From Acanthaster planci (Eukaryota > Echinodermata > Asteroidea > Valvatida > Acanthasteridae): a stretch of DNA of 64,000 nt. Positions 20,800-32,030 of this stretch are shown in pieces. Location of the stretch: assembly GCF_001949145.1 (NCBI RefSeq), contig NW_019091453.1, positions 289,068 through 353,067 of the forward strand. The letters are read 5' to 3'. A model generated the notes under the pieces. It saw nothing but the letters and a program-made list of their open reading frames with translations. It searched no databases and was not told the origin of the DNA. How positions within the stretch are numbered: position 1 is the first letter of the stretch; each line of letters opens with the position of its first letter. The translations under genes were made by a program, and so were the position numbers.

Positions 20800-23700
20800 C
20801 TATTGTAAAAACAATGTGAATTTCTCATGAACAAAATTTGGGGGAAATACCTTTCTGCCTCAGACAGTATGCATGGACTTCTTTCCACTTTTCAAAAGTT
20901 GACAAGACTTGGAATTAAATTTGGACATTAGTTTTTAAATCTGCGACTGTTTCTCGGACCGACTGTAGTGGAGTTGCCCATGGAGTTTGAATGACGCCAA
21001 TATAAAACAGCCTAACTTGTTCAATATTTTACTTGTGTTATAGATCTCTCTCATTGGACGCCATCTCCATAGGAAAATTACAAATGCATACAGTGCCAAA
21101 AGGTGGGTGTGCACGTGGTGTGCAAACGCCCAATACATACGCGCATGTTGATACAGATATCTTTGAAATACGACGCTGCTGATGCACATCACGAAAATTT
21201 GAAGTCCAAACTGCAGATGCACATGGCAAGCTGTAGGAATTGACAGCATTTGTGAGAGACCTAGTAATCAACCAAAATCAAATATGATTCTGCCCAATTT
21301 ACACCAAACATTGAAACTCAGGGGGCTACCTGACATTTTGTTCTCAAAGCCCAAAACTGAGATCAAGGAAAAAAGAAAAAAAAAGTCAGAGCCTAAATAT
21401 ACAACCTGTGTGCAGTGGCATGACAAGGGTGACATTTCTTGGGGGGTGCACATATTTCTTCAGGGACACTGCAAGCCACTTAACACGTTGACTGCCCCGC
21501 GCATAATTCTAAAAGGGTGTTCCCACTTGCCAAGCATTGTACGCATGCGTGCATATTTAATAAGTAACTTTCAGGTATCTATCAGGTATCTATCTGTTGT
21601 GTTCTTCAGTGATGCCAGTGTATTCAATTTACATTACAATCCAGTTTGTAAGTCACTTCGTCCCAAGGTGGACGCGCCACAATTTGCAGGCCCCCATTGG
21701 ATGATCGCTGAAGTTGCACGTTAACTTCCGATTCCATAGTTCCATGTAAATGGCAAACAATGCATGTAACTCTATGTCCTGAAGTGACGTCACACTTACA
21801 AACAAGATAGCCTTTCATTTCCAACGAGTATACTCAGTGGCAGATCGGCACACCTGTGACTACGAGTATACTCGTAGTCAGCAGTCGACATGTTAACTAG
21901 GGTTTATACACAAGTTGTATGCATTTCAAAATTTTAAATGGTGGGGTGAGGCACTAGGGGAACAAAGTCCCCTGCTAGGGTGGGGGGACGGAACACAAAG
22001 TGGAAGACTTCTACTAACTGTGCACACGCCGGGGATCCATTGACCTCAATCAGCCAAACTTTGAAATCCATGTCAAGGACGAAGTCAAATCCAAACAGCT
22101 GGAAACTCTGATATCCTAGGCCCTCTGTGCTGACTTCCTATAAATACAAACAGCAAAGCATTCATTGTGAAACACAAATATATGATGTGACTCAAGGTGT
22201 GAGGATCGGTCTCTTTTTCTTTTTAAATTTAACCGACATACAATACTTTAGCTTTCTGCTCAGAAACTTCCCTTTCCTCAAACATTCGCCCATGTTTTGG
22301 AGGATTTTGCTGGATTGAGGATAGTAGAACCCCCCAGCCACTGTTACTTTTAAACTGGACTTGTGCATTCTTGTTCAGATAGTATGTGCTTTACGAACTG
22401 TAATTATTCATACAAATGAATGATTCGAAAATAGGGAGCATTATCATAAGTCCGATGCCTCATGAGTCTGATGTCTCGTCAGTTTAAAATCTGGTCATTA
22501 TGAGGCATGGGCTTTATGATGGATTGGTCTTATGAGGCATTAGACTTTTTGATTGAGGGTAATAGATTTGATGCCTCATAAGTCCAGTGTCAAATGAGGC
22601 ACTGGACTTAGTTTGGGGGGAAAAGATGACAGTTTTCATCATCATTCCTTTAAGAAAATCCTTTCCTTAAATAAAATTTAACTTCAAAGGGAACCAATTT
22701 ATATTCTACTTCGTACCTTACACTCAATGTCCTCTAATTTCAGTTTACACAATGTGTTTGGTCAATTTCTACTGGTATGTGTTTAGCACCTGTTAGTATT
22801 ACCTTTTCATGCAGACTCCCACAACATCTGCCCCCACTACAGATAAAAATGGCCACTGTTAAAGGATGTGATGTGTTAAGGGAAACAAACTGTTAAACGA
22901 TGGTCTACTGATCATCACGAAAAAAAGAGAACAAAATTTCTGTTTTCTCAAAACCTACAGCATTCTCGGCCAACATGTTTTACAGGTTGACTGAGGCTGT
23001 CTTTCTTTCAAAATATTCCGGGATTATATGGCAGTCCCAATATTTTGGATTTTAACAAAGGTGTCACCTACCTACATGTATAAGAGTGCATGCCCCCTTT
23101 TTTCCAGTGTTAGAGGATGTGCATGTACTTGGGTTCAACCTACCCTTTCCAAGAAGTGGTCGATCTACTCATACACGTACTTCATGATTTTGAAATCACT
23201 GTACTCAGACATTTGAACAATTTTGTACAAAACTGAAAGCGTAATCCCTAACCTATTCCACTTGGTGACTAACAGTTTATGCAATGCCTGTATAGTTATA
23301 TTCATTGACAAAGATGCAAGACAAATGAAATGTTGGACTTACGAAGCATCAGACTAAGACTTGTGGACAGAAATAAGAGTAAATTTAAAGATGGAAATAA
23401 ATATGTGCTTGACCGATCTTAAACATACATTTCAGACTGGCTTGGGAGAATGGACACAAGTATTGCTTGAGCCACAGGCATGGGCATTATCAGTGATAGT
23501 TTAAGACCGACCAAGCACATATTTATTCCCATTCATAAATACTGTTTTAGTCAGAGAATCAAAAGAAGTCAAGATAAATTTCCAGGGATTTTGTTCAAGA
23601 ATTTTACTTTCATTTTCCCAGCCACCCCATCCATTTTACGATGTATTCCGTGTGTGGGTGGTCCAGAAGAAAGCTCCTTATATGGAATTGGAGGTGCGTC

Positions 23701-26700
23701 ACACGTTCTGCGTGCTGCGACACACACAGACTCATGACCAATAGGAATGGATTTACCGTCTCGTATCCAGTTGCCAAAATGTTTTTACACAGCGGGCACT
23801 ATCAAATCTCAGCGGGCATTATCAAATGTTAACACACAGTGTTGAATAGGGAAACTGTCCAAGGTATTTATGAATGTTAATTCTATGAAGTGTTGGACTT
23901 ATGCACCGACTCCCAGAAAAAGCATCACAGGTTTTTGTAATCTGTATAAAGCATTAACTTGCCTCTTTGATCACTGTCAAACACTGTCTGATAATGTGAC
24001 GTATTTGTGGCAAGATGGTGTCCTCCATGCTTTTGTTGTATCGGTCCTGTAGATATCTGCAACATGTCCAGTGAGACAGAACAATATACCAGTTTCCCAC
24101 TCTTACATATACAAGACGTGAACCAACTGGTTAATCATCTGATGGAACTTTACGAGGTAGAAATGTTCGTCTTTAAATTTTGATCAAGACACAAACCAAT
24201 TATGGGCAGAAACTGAAAGGAAACGCTTTTTTTGTTGACTGAATGTTTTAAAACAGACTTTGTTGCTTACCTGTTGAATTCTTTGAAAAACATTTCATTT
24301 CCATCTTCATACTTGCCGTAATTTTGAGCGCATGCTTCCTGTGGAAAACAATGAATTCAAATGTCTGCATGATTGAGGCAGGCATTACTTGGAATGTTTT
24401 AATAAGAGCATCTGGCACTGTACCAACCCTATGTATAAAATGAAATTCTTTCAAGCAAGCTATTTTAGCTTACAAATAACTGTTACTCAATATTATGCAG
24501 ACTCCATAAAGACTAATGAAAGCCATGTTTGATTCAATATTTCGTTCTTTATTCAGAACATCTTCAGGATCATTCATTCCTGAAGATGTTCTGAATAAAG
24601 AACGAAATATTGAATCAAACATGGCTTTCATTAGTCTTTATGGAGTCTGCATAATATTGAGTTATCTGAATATTATCAGTGGATCACCTACTGGTTTTTG
24701 GAAATAACTGTTACCCTGCAATATCTTTGGGGAATTGAGTCAGATTAGAATACTGTGATTCAGTACGAGTTTCTGGCACTTATTAAACCATTTACAATCA
24801 AACAAAAACACTGACTAGTATTAGAGCTAGAAAGTAAAGGTCATCTACATTTAAATTTGTTTGAATTTTCAAATGCTTGGATACGACATTTACAGAAACT
24901 CCTTCAAATCAGGGCATGCATTTTGATAAAAGTTTCCTCATGTCAAATTCAGCTCTCATTATTCATCCAAGGAAACCCCAAGAGCACCAGAAAATAACCA
25001 GAAAAGTCTTGTACCAACCTGGATGCAATGGTTTGTCAAGTGACTTGTAACATTCTTGAGATCATCTGCGATGTACGGTTCAGATGACGTTCTCAAGACA
25101 CCTTCCCTCATCATGAAAATGTTGTACTCGTGATCAAGCAACACCCAACATCTGGAAAAGAAATTTAGTCCAACAACTGGTTTTCACACATCTTGCCATT
25201 AACACAAAATACCTTTTGCAGTGACAAAGTATTGACAAAGGCATGTCACTGCACACACAAAAGATCAAAATTTGCGCCAAATACAACATGTCAACCCTAC
25301 TTCAGCTCGATGAAACAAATTTTCAGGTAAAACGTATCTGATTCAACCAATCAAATGAACATCTTTTGGATTGACAAAACAACATTTCCAAAATCCAAAG
25401 GTCATCACACTACCACCCTTTCAAATGTTATCATACCCAAAGCACTATCCATATCAGGGGCGCTACATCACCACAGATATGTGGCTATGAAACTTACAAA
25501 TATATTTTGCACAGAAAGGCTACAAGCAACTGACTCACCGAATATCAAATTTCCGATCACCAGTCAACAACAATGGCTTCTCAATGTATTTCTGAACAAC
25601 ATGAGCTTCTGTCTGACTATCTACAAATGCTACCAACTCAGCAGGATCCTGCGATATCAGTATACCTTTACCTGTCATGGAAAAGATTAATGTAGGTTAA
25701 TGCAAAACTCTCATGGCCCCCATGTGAGACATGTTGTAAATATGTAATGTTGGGTATCTTCCAAGCTCAGTGCTGACCTCTTATAGAGAGAGACCAAAAT
25801 GTTGCAAAGGAAATCCACCACCACAGTGTGACTGCAAGCCTCAAACATTTCATCACCTTTTTAACAAAGAGACAAAAGTCCATCCAAAGAGTAAGATGCA
25901 GGTTTTGAGAAAAATGGCATTTACAGTTGGTCACTTGACTCTTTTGCAAACGATCATTTCCCGAAGACTTGATTTTCCTTTAACAATGAAAAAGCTACCT
26001 AATGAAAGATCAGATCTTAAATGACACAAAAACCATAAAAGCAAATTCATAGGAATCAATTAGAATTGTTTATTTTGTAGACAAACGCATTTATCTGTTT
26101 GTGAAAATGCTGGGTTTCCTGTGCATTTTGTCTTTTCGTGAAAACGGTTCGTATTGGTGACTGCCAGGTGCAATTGTTACATACAGTATGTACACATTTC
26201 CTGAGTCACTTTTGTCTCTTCGTGGAAATGGTAAAATGGATTTTGCCCACGGTTTGCCCTTTAAATCTATGGAGGACTACTTTCTTTGTGAAAACAGTGA
26301 CAATTTGATTCCGGAATGGTCCCATTCAGGTCATTTTCAGTTCATAAACACATTCAGGAGAGTAATGTGAATGTCCCTTAGCTATAGCATCTCTCATTTT
26401 CATGACATTCAAGGAAAAATTAAGAGTCCAAAATGAACATTCTGGCCCCTTTCTCCTCCACAGTTTTGTAAGGAACCATGCCTGAGTAAGGGCGCCCTCA
26501 TGTTTCCAATACTTTTACATATGCATGTCACGGAGGCAATTAACATAAGGTTTTTACTTTTTGGCACTTCCCAGACACACAGTGTCTACATGCTCTCTTT
26601 CTGTGGGTTTCAAAAAGTGTAGAACCTTTCTAAAACTCTCTGCATGTCTTTTGATTTTGCAGGGAGCATGGCTCTTGCGAGTCTTGGGAAAAGGTAACTT

Positions 26701-29568
26701 TCAGTAGTTGTATTTTTTTTATGATCTTTTGTTAAAGATATTGTGTAATTTTGGGGGCATAATGTAATGACTGTTTTATTAAAATAGAGTTTGCATTTTC
26801 CATTGTACATGTACTGTGTTGCTTACATGAAGTGATATCTGACTTGTTATCTCCTTGTATTATACTGTGCCATCCTGCTGTATAGTATATGGGAATAAAT
26901 TGTTGTTTAGGACATATAATGTACATGTCTTTTGCTTTAGGCCAATATCTGTTCTTGGATAGGCATGTCCCAAGTGCTCGTCCACTTTAAGGGACCATTT
27001 CTCCTTCCTCCCACCGTCCAACTGACGTGGGGCTGGTCGGATACAGTTTATTGAAGCTTCTGAAAGTTACATACTGTACCATGAGTCTTTCACATGCAAT
27101 AGGGTGAGAAACCTCAGTGGGTACTTCAAGGTCCCTGGTAAAACACCAATCGTATTTTGATTATGCAACTGGTACCAATAATGGGTTCCTACCATAACAC
27201 CAACTATTCAGTGCACCAGCAAAACCTTGGTAGCATCCACACTATTGTAAATTGCATAAACTGAATATTGGCCTTTCAATGCATACAGTACTTTACATCA
27301 TTTATATTGTATGGCTTGACTTGATAAAATGGGTCAAGCACAGGATGTGCTCTGTTGGCTCTCATGAACAAGCTACGCAGGTGGACCAGTTGACCTCACT
27401 GGGAAGCTAACAAACCTTCATACCTTTGGCTCCAGAGGATGACTTTGCAATCCAGACACTTCCCTGTCTGGCCTGCCTTGTCTTCTCCCAACACGCCTGA
27501 AACTCTTCCCTGTCATCAGAGTGTAGCTTGCTTAATCGCAACTGCCTTAACCAGTCACGAGATGTGCTGCAGTGGTTAACTTTACTTGCATTATTGTTGT
27601 TGGCTGGACGGATCACAAACGATGTAGGTAACCAGTCCACATCATTGCAACTGCACTGTAAGGATGTTTTCAGAATTGATACCAATTTGGTTTTGCGGCA
27701 AAGACTTGCTGAACCTCGGTAGTAATTCACCAACTGCTTTAGGCCAGGTTCATGCCCTGTAAAAACCAAGATCAAGGAAACATATAACTCTGAGTGAAGA
27801 CTTAGAAAGGGAATGTAGTTGAAGTTCCTTAGCTTTTTTGAAGTATGTCATTTCTCGAATCCATAATAATTAACTTTACAATAAGGCCAGCATGCAGATC
27901 ACTTTTTTACACTGTCAATGCAAAAGAAACTGTATCATGCTGAACATAAGCAAAAGCGTTTGGAAGGTAAACCTGCTTGTCAGACCCAATTCGTTTCACT
28001 AGGAAACTTCTTGAAGGACACAAGGATGTCACTGCAGTCCTGCTCTGGCATTAACATTTAGTAAGTGCATTGCTTTGACCGATCAGTCGCCAAAAACTTG
28101 TAGCTCTGTTCTGGTGACACCAGAATGTTGTGCGCTGTTACTTTCAATGGTTCTGTAGAATGAAATACGCAATGCAATCATCACTCCTTTGGGGGAGACA
28201 GAATTCAATCCAAACCCTACTGGGTTTGATGTTTGCAATGGACTATGGGTTTGGACAACAAACCAGCAATGCATTTTATGCATGAACCCGTGGGGATGTG
28301 AGCAAGACCCAAATCAATTTAATTTTCTTCAGGGAAATTCTCAAGTACCTGCTCATCAAATCATAGATGCATGCAATGATATGCAAGAAACAATGTCAAA
28401 TTACATTTGCAACAGTCTGCAAGCAGAACAAAAATCGTCCTTGTCTTTTTCAAAAGGGCACTACCAGAGAAAATAAATGCTCAATGGGGGATAAATGAGC
28501 TTCGGGTTGGGTTCTGATTGGCCAATATACTAGTCTAACTAAGGCAAAAACCAGCTTTCTTGGTTGGAAGGAATATCCCAAATTTTCTTGACATACATGT
28601 CTAAGTTTGTAACTATCTTTAGGCCTGGCCCAAATCTACAAAGTAACACGCTATAAAAAGAGGATGAGTTGAATTGGAATATGTAATCAAATGGAAACAG
28701 AGTAATGTTTCGCAGATACATTTCTTCCATTGGATGCATTGCTTGTTGTTATTCAAACTTGTGATAAATAAACCTTTTTCATGTTTCATGTGTGCATGCT
28801 CAGGGGAACAATGTTATGACAACGTTGCATAACATTTGGCAAATAGATGCTCGCAATTGTTATTGCTGTAGACGATTTGTTCCCCTCTAGCTTCGTTCAC
28901 GTACTTGTTTGGGGGGGGCACTAAAATCAACATGGCAACAGAACAGGAAATTGGCTTAGGCCTAAGCCTTTTGCAAACATTGAATACCCCCAGAACTGTG
29001 AGGTCCGACCTCCACCCAGCTCCCACACGGTTCTAGGGGTAAACGTCAAAAAGGTTTAGGCCCTGTAATAAAGCCTACTACATGGCCCTACTACTGGGGA
29101 TCTCCATAAGCCTTATTGCTAATACCGCACAACTGTGGAAAGGCACTATGGGAAGGGAAACGGGGCAATGTTTGCTCCTTTCCCTTCCTATGAAATTAAG
29201 TAGGCCTAGGCGGCACCGCGGCAGGCCTATGCCTTTATAAATTATACTATTACTAGGCTAGTATTAGCCTGTTTTGCAGTAGCAATAGGGATGTACAACT
29301 TAAATAACCAAACTAGGCTACCTCTAGAAATTTGTCTACAGGCCTATCAAAGAAACACACCTAGTTTCCCGAAAGGCAACCTGTTCCGCTCCCCTAATAC
29401 CAGGTTAACACGCAGAGTACCACCGGCAATGGATCGCTCTCTGTCCCCACTGACCGTGCTGACAGTGACAGCACGTCTGCGTTCCGTCCAATGTGGTTTG
29501 GTTTCCAACACTTCAGCGACAGCGGCATACACTGTACTTTCCTTGTCTCGTACACAAAATGTGTACAT
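20658..29568 (-). CDS. TTL: Tubulin tyrosine ligase, complete, 8 exons
   Basis: Exons, 5' to 3' on the minus strand: 29361-29568, 27424-27756, 25539-25671, 25019-25151, 24271-24338, 23963-24056, 22019-22137, 20658-20799. All phases agree and give 409 residues (human TTL has 377). The enzyme ATP-dependently re-adds tyrosine to the C-terminus of detyrosinated alpha-tubulin in the cytosol. Visible ATP-grasp residues: GNVWIAK-type block ([12 protein letters not shown]), [37 protein letters not shown] and WLIEVNGSP. The N-terminus starts MYTFCVRD as in human MYTFVVRD, and [18 protein letters not shown] is nearly identical. About 17 extra residues sit between HW and NLVLGERN. The start is taken at 29568 from homology; an in-frame ATG at 29649 would add 27 residues. 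Overall conservation excludes more distant TTLL family members. Confidence 0.96.
21480..21896. mobile_element. piggyBac-like MITE in TTL intron 7
   Basis: TTAA at 21480-21483 and 21893-21896 flank inverted termini CACGTTGACTGC and, from the other end, CATGTCGACTGC. A perfect 24-bp palindrome (TGACTACGAGTATACTCG... at 21857-21880) sits just inside the right end. No ORF of its own. The second TTAA-flanked element in the window, with a different terminal repeat from that at 10705. Confidence 0.7.
22019..22137 (-). CDS. TTL: TTL exon 7
   Basis: Encodes [20 protein letters not shown] then [11 protein letters not shown], with the magnesium/ATP-binding Asp, Glu and Asn of the ATP-grasp fold. Acceptor TTATAG, donor GTTAGT. 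Confidence 0.96.
22446..22612. repeat. Inverted GACTTATGAGGCAT repeat cluster in TTL intron 6
   Basis: At least five copies of ATGCCTCATAAGTC-like sequence occur in alternating orientation (for example CATAAGTCCGATGCCTCATG and GGTCTTATGAGGCAT). The block could fold into a long imperfect hairpin. Degenerate relatives occur near 23338 and 23889. Confidence 0.55.
23963..24056 (-). CDS. TTL: TTL exon 6 (GC donor)
   Basis: Encodes [20 protein letters not shown] then [11 protein letters not shown]; human has ILLQIKHIIRSCL. The exon ends GAG directly before GCAAGT, a GC-AG intron; no GT gives the right phase. Acceptor TGCAG. Confidence 0.92.
24271..24338 (-). CDS. TTL: TTL exon 5
   Basis: Encodes [20 protein letters not shown] then FN; human has NYGRYEEGNEMFFEEFN. 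Only 68 bp. Acceptor CACAG, donor GTAAGC. Confidence 0.95.
24485..24662. repeat. Perfect 85-bp inverted repeat (8-nt loop) in TTL intron 4
   Basis: Arm 24485-24569 and arm 24578-24662 are exact reverse complements over all 85 bases, with the loop TCATTCAT. The lack of any mismatch implies very recent formation, gene conversion, or an assembly or cloning artefact. As part of the TTL pre-mRNA it would form a long uninterrupted dsRNA stem. No similarity to a known element was recognised. Confidence 0.9.
25019..25151 (-). CDS. TTL: TTL exon 4
   Basis: Encodes [20 protein letters not shown] then TSSEPY and HLTNHCIQ, nearly identical to the human motifs. Acceptor TCCAG, donor GTTGGT. Confidence 0.96.
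25539..25671 (-). CDS. TTL: TTL exon 3
   Basis: Encodes [20 protein letters not shown] then [20 protein letters not shown] and IR. The K and D of the FDIR block are nucleotide-binding positions in TTL. Acceptor GACAG, donor GTGAGT. Confidence 0.96.
27424..27756 (-). CDS. TTL: TTL exon 2
   Basis: Encodes [20 protein letters not shown] ... [12 protein letters not shown]. Acceptor TTTACAG and donor GTATGA on the minus strand; 333 bp. Confidence 0.96.
29361..29568 (-). CDS. TTL: TTL exon 1
   Basis: Encodes [20 protein letters not shown] through NRLPFGKL and donates G before GTGTGT. An extra ATG precedes the chosen one by 3 bases, and another in-frame one lies at 29649. It contains the insertion [16 protein letters not shown] relative to human TTL. 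Confidence 0.93.
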
Positions 29569-29800
29569 CATTTGGGTTAATACTTGAGATCGCCCTTTAT
29601 TTGCGAAACAGCAAACTCTATCCACACACTGCCTGTAGAAATCTTCCAACTTTCATGACTTCTGGGTGCACCGGTGAGCGGAATTCAATATGGCCGCCAT
29701 TCCCAAACAACGTGCAAGGCGCAATTTGATTGGTTGAATTCAATGGTTGAATGACTACTAGTACCAGCGTTTTCGCAACAGAGATCGGGGGCAACCGTGG
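29569..29800 (-). promoter_or_regulatory. TTL: Probable TTL promoter/5' UTR
   Basis: Directly upstream of the TTL start: a YY1-like ATGGCCGCCAT at 29690-29700 and an ATTGG at 29729-29733, which reads as a CCAAT box on the gene strand. The area is GC-richer than its surroundings and has no TATA box, as expected for a housekeeping promoter. The transcription start was not determined. Confidence 0.45.
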
Positions 29801-30753
29801 CGTTTCCATGATCGGACACGTGTTTAGTTTTTGGTAAATTTCTCGGTTCCTCTTATCAAGCATTTTTCCGTTTGTGGAACTCAGAAGTAGACAAACTTTA
29901 AAAAATGCGGATAATTTCAACTGTAAAACCTACATGAATATCGTTTCTTAGGGGGAATTTTTAAACAAAACGAAACCAAGCGAAAAAATAAAACAACTTA
30001 AATTCAGCTGAAAATAAAATCGGTCAAAATTTTTGATGAAATTTATCCATTTCAAAAATGGTGCGTAATATTTATACTTTCAAGAATAAAAAGCAAACAC
30101 TTAAGAGATTGACTAGGCCAATTGAAAGGAAAATGGAAAATAAGGAAAGGAGCTTTATTTTGATATATGTCTTGACCACCTGTGAAACTTGTGAGTATTT
30201 TAACTGATTTTTATAAGTGGGGCTATTTATCACTGTTGTCCGTGGCAGCTTTATTTGCTGGTCTGTACCACTGATCTCTATTATCCGCCTCGACTAGAAG
30301 TACCCCCTCAACGATTGAACAGAGCCAGGTGGTCCGCAGTACTCAATCGCGTATCGATCGCCATCTTATTTGGTGCATGTATGCATATCACGTTGACTGA
30401 CGCGAAGCACTGCGACACTAGCAATAGCAAATATTAGCATGCATGGCCACCTTGCCTTCATGCTATGTACGTGTATTAAGTTTGAGCCCTTCAAAAATTC
30501 TAGTGTCCGTGGGTGCATTCTAAGGCTCCAGGCCTAGGCTATCTAGCCAAAGTCTTTCATTCAGCTTTGGAGAAGGCGAGAGAATGGCGACTCATCATGA
30601 TATTCATGGCGAGCGAAGTAAAAGCGCGCCATGCGTGGGTGATAAAAAAACACCTGTTTCCCGACTTCGAGAACTCGAAGGCGCCCTCTATAAACACCAT
30701 GAAGCAAAGGGCGACAGCACACGACGCGTGGCGTCGTGCGTCGCGTCGTGCTT

Positions 30754-30964
30754 CAGGCGACATAATAGACAATGCGATACGCGTATACGCGGCGTGACGG
30801 AAGGGGCGACGTTTAAGCGGGGAAAAAAAAATTCAACATGGAAAGGACCTGAGCCAGCACGACGCAACGCGTCGTGTGTGTACAAACGTACCGGCAAGAA
30901 GGCGACGGTACGACCCGACGGCACGACGCAAGGGAGCCGTCGTGCCGTCTAATTGTGTCGCCTG
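30754..30964. mobile_element. GC-rich hairpin MITE with CAGGCGACA termini
   Basis: Terminal inverted repeats CAGGCGACATAATAG (left) and CAGGCGACACAATTAG (from the right). The interior and left flank (30710-30753) are packed with ACGACGCG/CGTCGTGC palindromes. The CpG-dense sequence differs sharply from its AT-rich surroundings. Overlapping open frames on both strands reflect composition, not genes. Confidence 0.55.
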
Positions 30965-31161
30965 TAGGGAGGCTAAAGAGAGAGAGAGAGAAATGTTTGT
31001 CGTAAATAGTACACCATAGTATATACAGGGTGCACCACTTTAGTGAATCGAAAACACCCGGGGTTTCAACTTGTGACCCCAAACCCTTGTATCGTATCTG
31101 GCTACAGTCCACTAATTAAAGCCCAATTGAAAACAGTGTAAAATCAGCGCTGTTCAGGGCC

Positions 31162-31294
31162 NNNNNNNNNNNNNNNNNNNNNNNNNNNNNNNNNNNNNNN
31201 NNNNNNNNNNNNNNNNNNNNNNNNNNNNNNNNNNNNNNNNNNNNNNNNNNNNNNNNNNNNNNNNNNNNNNNNNNNNNNNNNNNNNNNNNNNNNN
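31162..31294. other. Assembly gap (133 N)
   Basis: A run of N, with dispersed repeat R3 beginning close to its right-hand side. The repeat is a likely cause of the break. Confidence 0.95.
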
Positions 31295-31402
31295 TTAATT
31301 ATTCCCACAAAGCAAAATCACCCCCAAAAATGTGATTTTTCCGAAGCCGATTGCAGCCATTTTTCAAGTGGCAACCCCCAACTTTCGGGGGCACTTAGGA
31401 CC

Positions 31403-31606
31403 ATTTTTCAACCGTAGTTTTTAGCAATTCTGCTCTCATATGAAAGCTCAAATACCCAGGGAGTTGATCCTGGCGAGGATTTACACAATCTCACTATTTT
31501 GGGAGCAAAACAATCTCCTTGTTCAAAAGATGCTGCGAGGGCACTTTTAAATTTAATGCTAATGAGCTGGCCAGAAATTCTCCCTTGAATTAGTGGTCTG
31601 CACCCA
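31403..31606 (+). repeat. Dispersed repeat family R3, copy 1
   Basis: About 200 bp matching the reverse complement of 63803-64000 at high identity, with a few small gaps. Shared blocks include CTCATATGAAAGCTCA, ATCCTGGCGA and CTTGAATTAGTGGTCTGCA. The family's true left end may lie at 31295-31402 or in the gap, because copy 2 runs off the window. Confidence 0.8.
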
Positions 31607-31776
31607 TCTATTTAAATCGGTGGGTGATGCCTGACGTAAGAATTTTTTATCAAGAGTCGTCAGGGAATCTTTGGGCAGGGAACAAGACTAGTGCAGTTTC
31701 ATATTCCGGCTTTTAATCACAGTGGCGCACCGGCTGAAAAGAGAAAGGAAATATGCAATGAGCCAATTTGTGAATC

Positions 31777-32030
31777 GTGACTCGAGTCATCTAGTCAAAT
31801 GATATTCGATCCAACTCGAGCATTTACGAGGGATTCGAGTCACAGATATTTCAGCTGCCAAGACACTACGGAGACAGAGAGTGGTATATCTCTTTACGAC
31901 TCACTAATTTGCTATAGTAGCATTGAGGCATGCACTTTCTCGCAGTGACTCGATTCGAGTCAGTTACCTTTCAGGATTCTGGGACTCTGCAAGTCGCACT
32001 CAAGTCGAGTTACTGACTCGAAGAATGACG
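31777..32030. repeat. GACTCGAGTC repeat cluster, second locus
   Basis: GTGACTCGAGTCAT, GATTCGAGTCAC, GTGACTCGATTCGAGTCAG and GTCGAGTTACTGACTCG recur over about 250 bp. Same motif type as the intronic cluster at 6844-7045. A short plus-strand ORF overlaps but is not recognised. Confidence 0.55.

Noticed and set aside
30584-30952. 122-codon Arg/Thr-rich ORF as a gene
   Set aside because: It overlaps a CpG-dense palindromic element with open frames on both strands, and no family is recognised.
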